Below are positions 7,959 through 15,330 of a DNA stretch of 64,000 nt, one piece after another. The stretch is from positions 3,844,001 to 3,908,000 of the forward strand of contig CBDFMV010000003.1 of assembly GCA_965249815.1 (NCBI GenBank), written 5' to 3'. Both the position numbers and the translations under genes were made by a program. Source of the DNA: JAJAZB01 sp965249815 (GTDB taxonomy: Bacteria > Bacteroidota > Bacteroidia > Cytophagales > Spirosomataceae). The first letter of the stretch is position 1. Every line of letters starts with the position of its first letter. Under the pieces are notes generated by a model that saw only the letters and a list, made by a program, of their open reading frames with translations, ran no database searches and had not been told where the DNA came from.

Positions 7959-8285
7959 ATGAATAACGACCGCCTGCGCCAGTTGCTCCATTTTTACGCC
8001 GAAGACCCCGCCGACCCATTCAATTCGTACGCGCTGGCGCTGGAATACAAGAAAACTGATCCCAGCCAGGCCGCCTTTTTTTTCGGCAAACTTCTGGCTG
8101 ATTTTCCCGACTACTTGCCGACGTATTACCACGCCGCCCAGTTTTTTGCCGAGCAAAACGAGTCGGCGCGGGCGAAGGCCATTTTTGAAAAAGGCATCGT
8201 GCTGGCCCAGACAACTGGTCAGGAAAAGACGCTCCGCGAACTCCGGGGGGCGCTTCAACGCTGGACCGACGAGTGGGAGGAGTGA
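7959..8285 (+). CDS. small TPR-like protein
   Basis: The 108-residue protein starts MNNDRLRQLLHFYAEDP and contains paired helices of tetratricopeptide type (FNSYALALEYKKTDPSQAAFFF; YLPTYYHAAQFFAEQNESARAKAIFEKGI). It has no signal peptide. Such small TPR proteins are common beside housekeeping genes in Cytophagales, but no function is known to me. An in-frame ATG at 7839 would add 40 residues of poor quality, so 7959 is preferred. It converges with the lipid kinase gene, leaving 10 bp. Confidence 0.75.
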   Translation: MNNDRLRQLLHFYAEDPADPFNSYALALEYKKTDPSQAAFFFGKLLADFPDYLPTYYHAAQFFAEQNESARAKAIFEKGIVLAQTTGQEKTLRELRGALQRWTDEWEE

Positions 8286-8295
8286 AACGCAGGGA

Positions 8296-9183
8296 TCAGC
8301 CGCCCGGTGCCAGCACCCGCAATTGCTGCGGTTCGAGTCGCACGACCACCCGCCGATCAGGTAACAGCAGCGGTTCGCCGTCGTAGTGAAGCATCAGCGG
8401 TTTCCTCGCTTCGAGCACAAACTGCCGACCTTGTTGGGTGGCATAGTACCGCGAACCGGGCAACTGTCGCGTAAACAACCGGGCGCTCATCACGGCGGCG
8501 AGGGATTTTGGAAACGGGCTTAGCACGGCCAGGTCGAGGAGGCCGTCGTCGAGGCGGGCGGCCGGAGCAATCCAAGCGTTGTTGCCGTACTGCCCGGCGT
8601 TGGCGAAGGTGATGGAAAAAGCCCTGGTTTCCTCCGCAATCGCGAATTCCCCCACGCTGAGGGCATAGGTCTCCGCCTGGTAACGCCAAAGGGTCTTGGC
8701 GGTGGTGCGGGCGTAGGTGCTCAGGCCGCGACCCGGCTGGGCGGCGAACGAATGCGCCACCCGGGCGTCGAAGCCCACGCCCGCCGTGCAGAAAAATGGG
8801 ATGTCATTCAGAAAACCCACGTCGATTGACAAAATTTCCGCTCCGTTCAGGGCGAATTCAATCGCGTGTTGGGTGTTCATCGGCAGGCGCAGGTGGCGTG
8901 CCAACCCGTTGCCGGAACCCAGCGGCACAATGCCTAACGCCACCGACGACCCCAGCAAACCCCGTCCCACTTCGTTGACGGTCCCGTCGCCACCCATCGC
9001 CACCACGGCCCGCACGCCTTCGGCCACGGCCTGCGCCGCCAGTTTGGTGGCGTGTCCGGGGCGCTCGGTGAGCAGGAGCCGGGCAGTAGGTTGCCGCCGG
9101 ACGAAGTCAAGAAGTTGGTACTTGCGGCTGGCGGACAGGACGCCCGAAATGGGGTTAAAAACAAACCAGGTTTCCGGAGGCAT
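8296..9183 (-). CDS. diacylglycerol kinase-family lipid kinase
   Basis: The 295-residue protein has the DAGK catalytic motif GGDGTVNEV (64-72) and the PLGSGNGLAR segment (87-96) of the YegS/BmrU/DgkB group, followed by the beta-sandwich half of the fold (FCTAGVGFDARVA, DGLLDLAVLSPFP). The family phosphorylates diacylglycerol, phosphatidylglycerol or sphingoid bases; the substrate cannot be told from sequence. Sphingolipids occur in some Bacteroidota, so a sphingosine-like substrate is possible. Confidence 0.88.
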   Translation of the reverse strand: MPPETWFVFNPISGVLSASRKYQLLDFVRRQPTARLLLTERPGHATKLAAQAVAEGVRAVVAMGGDGTVNEVGRGLLGSSVALGIVPLGSGNGLARHLRLPMNTQHAIEFALNGAEILSIDVGFLNDIPFFCTAGVGFDARVAHSFAAQPGRGLSTYARTTAKTLWRYQAETYALSVGEFAIAEETRAFSITFANAGQYGNNAWIAPAARLDDGLLDLAVLSPFPKSLAAVMSARLFTRQLPGSRYYATQQGRQFVLEARKPLMLHYDGEPLLLPDRRVVVRLEPQQLRVLAPGG

Positions 9184-9248
9184 GGCGGGAAAATAAGGCG
9201 GAAAAACCCAATATTACGAAGACGCCTCTTCGCATTGGGAAAATAAAG

Positions 9249-9273
9249 AAGCCCGGCCTTGCGGTCCGGGCTT
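9249..9273 (-). terminator. rho-independent-like terminator
   Basis: aagcccgg (9249-9256) pairs perfectly with ccgggctt (9266-9273) around a 9-nt loop. On the reverse strand it is followed by a T-rich run (cttctttatttt). It lies 20 bp beyond the stop of the DUF4136 gene, whose transcript it probably ends. Confidence 0.75.
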
Positions 9274-9292
9274 TGTGGTGGAAAAGACGTTG

Positions 9293-9844
9293 TCAGTACG
9301 AACGTTCGCGTTCGCGGGCCTGGTAATTGATGGAAAACGTCCGGTAGCCCGACAGCACGTTGCGGGCCGCCACGCCGAGAGTTTTCCGGTCGAAGGAATT
9401 GCCGCCTTCCGGGGCCACCCGCGCCGCGTAGCCCTGCCAGACGGTTTTGTTCATGAAACTGTCCTGCAATTGGATCAGCAGCGTGCCTTTTTTCAGAAAA
9501 GCCTTATCGACGGTGTAGTCCACGTCGGGGTAGCGGTAATTACGAACGTAGGTGTTGAGGCGGATTTTATCGGGGTGCAGCGAGTAAAACACCAGCATGT
9601 CGGGGTTTTCGAGCGTGTACTGAAACCCACGCAGTTGCATTTGCCGGTTGATTTCGGCCCGGATGACGTCGTGCTGGAAACTCGAATCCGCCGAAGCGAT
9701 CGGGTCGAACACGATGCAGTACGTGTTGTACAGGTGGGTGTAATTGGGAGCGTACCCGGAATGAACCATCAGACCCTTCGGGTTACAGGCCATCAGCAGC
9801 AGCGCCGCAGCCAGCGGCAAAAGGCAACGTCGAACGTGTGACAT
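9293..9844 (-). CDS. DUF4136-type lipoprotein
   Basis: The 183-residue protein has a lipoprotein signal ending LLLMAC with Cys20 as the lipidated residue. The rest resembles DUF4136: MLVFYSLHPDKIRL, a GTLLIQLQDSFMNKTVWQGYA core and the SFDRKTLGVAARNVL C-terminus. Family members are periplasmic or outer-membrane lipoproteins of unknown role. It stands alone, with its own terminator downstream. Confidence 0.8.
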   Translation of the reverse strand: MSHVRRCLLPLAAALLLMACNPKGLMVHSGYAPNYTHLYNTYCIVFDPIASADSSFQHDVIRAEINRQMQLRGFQYTLENPDMLVFYSLHPDKIRLNTYVRNYRYPDVDYTVDKAFLKKGTLLIQLQDSFMNKTVWQGYAARVAPEGGNSFDRKTLGVAARNVLSGYRTFSINYQARERERSY

Positions 9845-9915
9845 GGGAGGAGTAAGGGTAGTAGATGTTTGACAAGTTGAAACTGGTTGTTTTCAAAAAG
9901 GTTTCTGCGCGGGAT

Positions 9916-10582
9916 TTAGGCGACGGGATACTGCCAGGAACTCCGGTACGCCCGGCGCAACAGGCCGTTGGCTTCGGAATCGTTTAAAATTAGTTCTTTT
10001 TCGCCGTCTCCTTCGAGGCTGCGGCCTAATTTATAACTCAATATATCCAACAGAGCGAGGTTGGTCGGGCGGTGACCGATTTCAATATCGCTCCCGGGGC
10101 GGTCGCCGGTTGAGATGGCCTCTAAAAAATTGGCCCACAACGGCGCAATGTTTTGCTGGTCAGCTTTATTGAGTTGCGGATTCTGGTGGAGAATCGGCTT
10201 GTTTTTGCTCGACGGGTAAAACGCCCAGCCGTCGATTTACCCCGTGTGAAACGTGCCTCCGTGCCAATTTTAAAAATTCCATGCCCGGTACGTGTGCACC
10301 TGCACAACCACGTTGTGCGTGCAGCGACTACCACCGCCCGTCCTTCGGCGAGGGTGGTGCTGGTGGGCTTTTCCACGTAGCAAATGTACCCCGGCTTTCA
10401 CGGCGGCAATGCCGCAGAGCGGATGGAATGCAGTAATCGGGCGTGGCCACAGCTACGATTCCGGGTTTTTCCTTCAGGGACATTTCGCCGAGGTAACCGC
10501 GATACATACGGGGGCGGTCAGTGGTGAGTTTGCTCAGTAGGGAGATGGCGGAAGTTTTGTGCAGAAATTCGCGGCAATGCAT
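9916..10582 (-). pseudogene. decayed Gfo/Idh/MocA-family oxidoreductase
   Basis: Fragments of one family appear in all three reverse frames in the right order. They run from MHCREFLHKTSAISLLS (Tat-like start at 10582) through GYLGEMSLKEKPGIVAVATPDYC and VEKPTSTTLAEGRAVVVAA to a frameshift into VVVQVHTYRAWNF with a stop. Next comes FHTG, a TAA, IDGWAFYPSSKNKP, and finally WANFLEAISTGDRPGSDIEIGHR to the end at 9916. About 670 bp remain of a gene normally near 1.3 kb, so there is also an internal deletion. Intact relatives are secreted NAD-dependent sugar or inositol dehydrogenases. Confidence 0.85.
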
Positions 10583-10750
10583 AGTTTGATTCGGTGAAAA
10601 CGCCCGATGGACCGATTCCGGGAAAAACGCCCTCAACCTACGCATACGGAAGGAAAAATGGAAAGGTTGGCTGCACAATTCCAAGTTTCGACCGAAAGGC
10701 CGAAGAAAAATTGGTCATCGGCACTGTGCACCGCCGGTGAATGGGGAAAA

Positions 10751-11569
10751 TCAAAGTTGCCGAAGCAGTTCGCTCACCAGCCAGGTGAGTCCCGGCTCGG
10801 CCCGCCCGGCGGCGGCAATGATTTTCTGAATGTCGGCTTTTTCGAGCGTTTCGGGCAGGCACAGGTCCGTGATGACCGACACGCCGAAGCAGCGCAGGCC
10901 TATTTGCCGCGCTACAATCACCTCCGGCACGGTGCTCATGCCCACGGCGTCGGCCCCGATTTGCCGCAAGAAACGGTATTCGGCGCGGGTTTCGAGTTGC
11001 GGTCCGCCCACGCTCACGTACACGCCCCGGTGGCAGCGGATGCCTGCTTCAACGGCGATCTGAACCGCTTTTTCGACCAACTCCGGGTCGTACACCGCGC
11101 TCATGTCGGGCCAGCGGTCGCCAAACGAAGGGTCGTGGGGACCCCGGAGCGGATTTTCGGGCAAAAGCAGGCTGATGTGATCGGTGAGCACCATCAGGTC
11201 GGCGGTCTGAAAGGCCGGATTGAGGCCCCCGGCGGCGTTCGACACCAGCAGCGTTTGCACGCCCAGCGCTCGCATCACCCGCACGGGAAACGTCACCTGC
11301 GCCATCGAGTAGCCCTCGTAGTAGTGAAACCGCCCCTGCATGCACACGACGTCCCGGCCCGAAAGTGTGCCAAGCAGCAACTTGCCCTTGTGAAACTCAA
11401 CCGTCGAGGTAGCGAAGTGGGGAATGACTTCGTAGGGAATTTCGGCCTGCACGGTGATTTCCTCGGCCAGTTGACCCAGGCCTGTGCCGAGGATGATGCC
11501 GGTGGTGGGCTGAAAACCAGGAAGCAGGGATTGAATGAATTCGGTGGCTTGCTGAATGGGTTCGGGCAT
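10751..11569 (-). CDS. punA: purine nucleoside phosphorylase I
   Basis: The 272-residue enzyme splits inosine and guanosine to base plus ribose-1-phosphate. It matches the trimeric PNP family: ILGTGLGQLA (26-35), QGRFHYYEGYS (78-88), SNAAGGLNP (110-118), and the late ADAVGMSTVPEVIVA. Length is typical. It stands alone between the decayed oxidoreductase and a terminator-bounded secreted gene. I saw no clear promoter box upstream. Confidence 0.93.
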   Translation of the reverse strand: MPEPIQQATEFIQSLLPGFQPTTGIILGTGLGQLAEEITVQAEIPYEVIPHFATSTVEFHKGKLLLGTLSGRDVVCMQGRFHYYEGYSMAQVTFPVRVMRALGVQTLLVSNAAGGLNPAFQTADLMVLTDHISLLLPENPLRGPHDPSFGDRWPDMSAVYDPELVEKAVQIAVEAGIRCHRGVYVSVGGPQLETRAEYRFLRQIGADAVGMSTVPEVIVARQIGLRCFGVSVITDLCLPETLEKADIQKIIAAAGRAEPGLTWLVSELLRQL

Positions 11570-11712
11570 GGAGCGACGCAGTTTTAGGGCGAATTAGCGG
11601 AATTTGGCCAATTATTCACCTCATTACTCAGGGCGAATGCCAGAGCGTGTTTCAGACAGGAAGAAGTTCAAGCGGAGGAAGTGACTGATTTTCAGTAAAC
11701 CATCAAGCAAAA

Positions 11713-11745
11713 AACAACCGCACGGCGTCGGTACGTGCGGTTGTT
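11713..11745 (-). terminator. rho-independent terminator
   Basis: aacaaccgcac (11713-11723) pairs perfectly with gtgcggttgtt (11735-11745) over an 11-nt loop, followed on the reverse strand by TTTTTTGCTT. It sits 18 bp past the stop of the secreted protein gene at 11763. Confidence 0.8.
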
Positions 11746-11762
11746 GAAAAACTCAACTGCTG

Positions 11763-12197
11763 TCAATCCTTCGATTGCGTAACCTCATAAGACACCTGCG
11801 GGCGGGCGTGGGCCGTCGTGTAGAGTTTGAAATATTCGGTGGCCTTGGTCTTGCCGTACATTTTGGTCAGCAGGCTCTCGATGTCGTAATCGGCGCCCTT
11901 GATGACCGGGTCCATCACGAAGAAATAGGAGTACGAACCGTCGGGTTCGGCTTTGGTGGGGTGCAGAACGCGAGTTTGCTGCATTACTTTTTGGTCGGCG
12001 GCGTTGAGTTTGGAGGCTCCAGCCCAGAAAATCTCGTGGAGGAACCGCTCGTACTGGGCGCGTTTATCTTTTTTAATCGGGTCGAGGCACACCCAGACGC
12101 CTTCGCCGGGTTTGGCCGCCGGGCGGGTGGCGGGTTTCGTTTGGGCGAACGAGGAAGCGGCAGTTGCGAGCAGCACAAGGAGCAGGAATGGTTTCAT
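11763..12197 (-). CDS. secreted hypothetical protein
   Basis: The 144-residue product has a Sec signal (MKPFLLLVLLATAASSFAQ) and a mature part beginning with a Pro/Ala-rich spacer. VWVCLDPIKKDKRAQYERFL and later SYSYFFVMDP follow, a layout reminiscent of dimeric alpha-beta barrel proteins, though I cannot assign a family. It lies 37 bp downstream of the SnoaL-like gene on the same strand and may be co-transcribed with it. Confidence 0.7.
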   Translation of the reverse strand: MKPFLLLVLLATAASSFAQTKPATRPAAKPGEGVWVCLDPIKKDKRAQYERFLHEIFWAGASKLNAADQKVMQQTRVLHPTKAEPDGSYSYFFVMDPVIKGADYDIESLLTKMYGKTKATEYFKLYTTAHARPQVSYEVTQSKD

Positions 12198-12234
12198 GAA
12201 AAGAGGGATTTAAGGGTGAAAAAGGGTGAAAGAA

Positions 12235-12681
12235 TTACTTGGCGGGGCGGCTGGAGTTGCCGATGTCGCGGTGAAGTTTCCATTGGCCGTCTTCTTTTTT
12301 CCAGACTACGAGGTAATTGCCCTCGTCGAGCATGGTTCCGGCAGCGTCGAAGCTGGCAAACCGCCCGGTTTCGAGCAGAAACGCCCCGGCGGGTTCGGCC
12401 TCGACTGTTTCAAGCTTCATCCGCCGGACGCCCGCGTCGTAGACGCTTTTCCAGAACGCATCGAGCGCCGCTGTGCCGCGCACCGGCTCGCTGTGGGCGT
12501 TGTACATCGCTGCGTCGCGGGTGTAGAGGCTACTCATGCCGGTGGCCCCGTGGGCGAAGGCCTCCATGAATTTTTGGTTGGCCGCCACGATGCTGGCTTT
12601 AGCGGTTTGAGCCGTTGCCGCGCCGTTGGACAGCGTGACGATGGCCAGGGTGCTCAGGAGAAAAAGGAAAGAGGTACGCAT
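12235..12681 (-). CDS. secreted SnoaL/DUF4440-like protein
   Basis: The 148-residue protein has a signal peptide (to about residue 24). The domain is NTF2-like: ANQKFMEAFAHGATGMSSLYTRDAAMYN, VRGTAALDAFWKSVYDAGVR and a C-terminal GNYLVVWKKEDGQWKLHRDIGN. This is the common DUF4440/SnoaL layout, a cone fold that binds small hydrophobic ligands. The specific function is unknown. A one-mismatch -7 box (AACCTTTG on the reverse strand, 12758-12765), with TTG 21 bp further upstream, could drive it and the following gene. Confidence 0.78.
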   Translation of the reverse strand: MRTSFLFLLSTLAIVTLSNGAATAQTAKASIVAANQKFMEAFAHGATGMSSLYTRDAAMYNAHSEPVRGTAALDAFWKSVYDAGVRRMKLETVEAEPAGAFLLETGRFASFDAAGTMLDEGNYLVVWKKEDGQWKLHRDIGNSSRPAK

Positions 12682-13025
12682 GGTTGAGGAGGTTACACGT
12701 TGAAAAAAGTGGAAGCAGCTACTTTTCGCGTGGTCGGAAGAGATTGAAAAGATGATTCAAAGGTTGCCGGTGAACGGTGAGCCGGGCAAGAAGGAAATGA
12801 CCCGAAATCAGGGGGTATTTTTCCCGGTTCGGTGGCAATTGGACGAAGAAGAGGTGGCGGGTGGCAAACAGGCAAGGTCAGGCAATTAAGTGATTTAGTG
12901 AGGAATACCCTCTTTTTTCTTTGCTGAAAAGCCAGGAGCCGATACGAGCCTATGACCGGAAAGAGGTGGTTTTGCTCCAGAACCACCTGCCCGAGCATAG
13001 GGATGTTGCGCGGGAAAAGGGGCTA
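12682..13025. other. 344-bp intergenic region
   Basis: No credible gene was found here. It holds a possible reverse-strand promoter (TTG complement at 12787-12789, AACCTTTG at 12758-12765) for the SnoaL-like gene, and a small hairpin at 12964-12988 downstream of the flavoprotein gene. Open frames present lack family resemblance and codon regularity. Confidence 0.5.
12964..12988 (-). terminator. weak hairpin terminator
   Basis: aggtggtt (12964-12971) pairs with aaccacct (12981-12988). It lies about 38 bp beyond the stop of the reverse-strand flavoprotein gene. Only a short pyrimidine run (ctcttt on the reverse strand) follows, so termination strength is doubtful. Confidence 0.4.
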
Positions 13026-14249
13026 TTACAGGCAGCTTTTGCCCGCCACGAACCCCGTCGTCCAGGCGGCCTGAAAGTTATATCCGCCGGTAATGCCGTC
13101 AATGTCGAGCACTTCGCCCGCGAAAAACAGGCCGGGACAGCGGCGACTTTCCAGCGTTTGCGGGTGTACCTCGGTCAGGGCCACGCCGCCGCAGGTGACG
13201 AATTCTTCCTTGAATGTGGTTTTTCCCCGCACCGGAAACGTGCCGTTGGTGAGCAATTCGCCGAGCCGGTTTACGGCTTTGGCCGGTGCTTCGGCCCACC
13301 GCGTGGTTTCGTCCAGACCCGCTTCGGCCACGAAGGCCCGCCACAACCGCTGTGGCAGGCCAAACTGCGGATGCGAAGCGACCTGCTTGCGGGCGTGGGC
13401 GCGGCGGTTTTCGGCAAAAGTCGCCAGAACCTCGTCGGTTTTTTTCGGGAAAACCCAATTGAAAGCCGCCTCGAACTGGTAGGTTTTTTCGGCCAGTTCG
13501 CGGGCGGCCCACGCCGACAGTCGCAGCACCGCCGGGCCGCTGAAACCCCAGTGCGTGAGCAGCACCGGGCCGGATTGGGCCGATTTCGTACCCGAAAGCC
13601 GCACGGCGGCACCGGGAACGGCCACGCCCGCGAGCGGGAGCAGGGGCGAGGCGGGCACGTTGAACGTGAACAGCGACGGCACCGGAGGCACCACCGCGTG
13701 GCCCAGTTTTGCCAGCCAGCCGTAGCCCGCCAGGTTCGGGTTGCCGCCCGTCGTAACAATCACCCGGTCGGCTTCAATCGTTTCGCCGGTCGCCAACTCT
13801 AAATGGTAAACCGTGGACTCAAAACTGATTTTTGAAACGCCCGCTGAGGTTCGCACTTCTACGCCGAGGCGACGGGCCTGGTTCAGCAAACAATCCACCA
13901 CGTCGGCGGAGTCGTCACTGACGGGGAAAATCCGCCCGTCGGGTTCGGTTTTTAGCGGCACGTCACGCTGCTCGAACCACCGAACCGTGTCGAGGTTGTT
14001 GAATTGCTTGAACAGGGGCCGGAGAAACTTCTCCCCACGCGGGTAGCCCTGCCCCAGGTGCGCCACCGACGGCGCGGCGTTGGTGACGTTGCAGCGGCCC
14101 CCGCCCGAAATGCGTACCTTGCCGAGTACCGTCCGGCTTTTCTCAAACAGGGTAATCGTGGCGTAGGGAAACGCTTCGGCGGCGGCGAGGGCGGCAAAGA
14201 AACCGGCGGCTCCGCCCCCGATCACGGCCACCCGAGGAGGGATTTTCAT
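13026..14249 (-). CDS. NAD(P)/FAD-dependent oxidoreductase (HI0933/YhiN/BaiN-like)
   Basis: The 407-residue flavoprotein begins MKIPPRVAVIGGGAAGFFAAL, a dinucleotide-binding motif. The family-typical GKVRISGGGRCNVTNA and the C-terminal GLFFAGEVLDIDGITGGYNFQAAW follow. The HI0933 family includes BaiN (bile-acid dehydrogenation), but most members lack an assigned substrate. An upstream ATG at 14315 would add 22 residues with no similarity, so 14249 is preferred. The gene is divergent from the nuclease gene, sharing an 81-bp spacer. Confidence 0.88.
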   Translation of the reverse strand: MKIPPRVAVIGGGAAGFFAALAAAEAFPYATITLFEKSRTVLGKVRISGGGRCNVTNAAPSVAHLGQGYPRGEKFLRPLFKQFNNLDTVRWFEQRDVPLKTEPDGRIFPVSDDSADVVDCLLNQARRLGVEVRTSAGVSKISFESTVYHLELATGETIEADRVIVTTGGNPNLAGYGWLAKLGHAVVPPVPSLFTFNVPASPLLPLAGVAVPGAAVRLSGTKSAQSGPVLLTHWGFSGPAVLRLSAWAARELAEKTYQFEAAFNWVFPKKTDEVLATFAENRRAHARKQVASHPQFGLPQRLWRAFVAEAGLDETTRWAEAPAKAVNRLGELLTNGTFPVRGKTTFKEEFVTCGGVALTEVHPQTLESRRCPGLFFAGEVLDIDGITGGYNFQAAWTTGFVAGKSCL

Positions 14250-14330
14250 GGACTGGCAACAGAATGGTTGGACGGCTGGTTTCGGGAACCCAACTTTACG
14301 CCGTTCTTTCACCAAAACCGATTTTCATTC

Positions 14331-15272
14331 ATGGGTATTTTAGCGGGCAGCCGGGGTGGACGCACGGGCAATCGGTTCGCCCTATTGCTGGTGTTGGGCC
14401 TGGTGAGCCTGTTTCTGCATTATTACGACCAACCGCACCCCTGGCAACGCTTCAAAAACGACGTGCTGGGAATTTTTGGCGTGAAAACCGAGGAACCAGC
14501 GCGGCGACCCCCCAATAAACGCGCACCCGATGACGACGTGGCCACCGACGCGCCCCGTTCCGGTCCCGACGGCCCGGCTACGCCCGGCGACGAGTCGGCG
14601 ATCCTGGAAGCGTACCTGCCCGCCCACGCTGCCGACGCGCAGCTTGTCCGGCACACGGCCTACACCTTGCAGTACGAGGAAGACTACGAACAGGCGCGTT
14701 GGGTGCTGCACCGGGTGCTGGGCAAGCCGGGCAACGCCAAACGGTCGCCCCGATTTCTGCCCGATCCGCTCGTGAAAACCCGCTCGGCGCTGCCTTCCGA
14801 CTACACCCGTTCGGGCTACGATCGCGGCCACATGGCCCCGGCGGGCGATTTTAAGTACGATCAGGAACTGACAACCGAGACGTTTTACATGAGCAACATG
14901 TCGCCGCAGGCGCACGAACTGAACATTGGCATCTGGAACGACATCGAGGCAAAAATCCGGACCTGGTCGAAAAAATACGGCCCGCTGGTGGTGCTCACGG
15001 GGCCAGTGCTAAAGCCCGGCCTGCCCACGGTTGGCCATTCCAGCCAGGTCGCCGTGCCTGAGCAGTACTTTAAAATCGTGTACGACCCCGAGCGGCAGAA
15101 AGCCATTGCGTTTCTGGTCGAAAACCGCAACTACGCCGACACGCAACTGCGCGAATTGACCGTTTCCATTGACGACGTGGAGCGGGCCACCGAGGTTGAT
15201 TTCTTCGCCGCCCTGCCGGATTCGGTCGAGAAAGCCATCGAGGCGCAGCACGAGGTGGAGGACTGGTTTTAA
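14331..15272 (+). CDS. DNA/RNA non-specific endonuclease, membrane anchored
   Basis: The 313-residue protein has an N-terminal hydrophobic helix (FALLLVLGLVSLFLHYY, about 17-33) without an obvious cleavage site, then a Pro/Asp-rich linker. The betabeta-alpha-metal nuclease domain follows, with the active-site signature DRGHMAPAGD (164-173; His167 the general base). SNMSPQAHELNIGIWNDIE holds the metal-binding Asn. This is the NUC1/Serratia nuclease family, which degrades DNA and RNA outside the cytoplasm. Likely roles are nutrient scavenging or clearing extracellular DNA. No immunity gene is adjacent, so a toxin role is not suggested. Confidence 0.9.
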   Translation: MGILAGSRGGRTGNRFALLLVLGLVSLFLHYYDQPHPWQRFKNDVLGIFGVKTEEPARRPPNKRAPDDDVATDAPRSGPDGPATPGDESAILEAYLPAHAADAQLVRHTAYTLQYEEDYEQARWVLHRVLGKPGNAKRSPRFLPDPLVKTRSALPSDYTRSGYDRGHMAPAGDFKYDQELTTETFYMSNMSPQAHELNIGIWNDIEAKIRTWSKKYGPLVVLTGPVLKPGLPTVGHSSQVAVPEQYFKIVYDPERQKAIAFLVENRNYADTQLRELTVSIDDVERATEVDFFAALPDSVEKAIEAQHEVEDWF

Positions 15273-15330
15273 GAAGAGCAGGAGATTTTTTTCAGAACAG
15301 AAACGGCCTTTTCCGCCCCCCAATTAGCGC

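Noticed and set aside
12693..12998. 101-codon reverse-strand frame in the 344-bp gap
   Set aside because: No homology pattern, poor codon regularity, and it overlaps the likely promoter and hairpin.
14331..15272. Endonuclease as a secreted toxin or phage protein
   Set aside because: No immunity gene, delivery domain or phage neighbours; it has a simple membrane-anchor layout.
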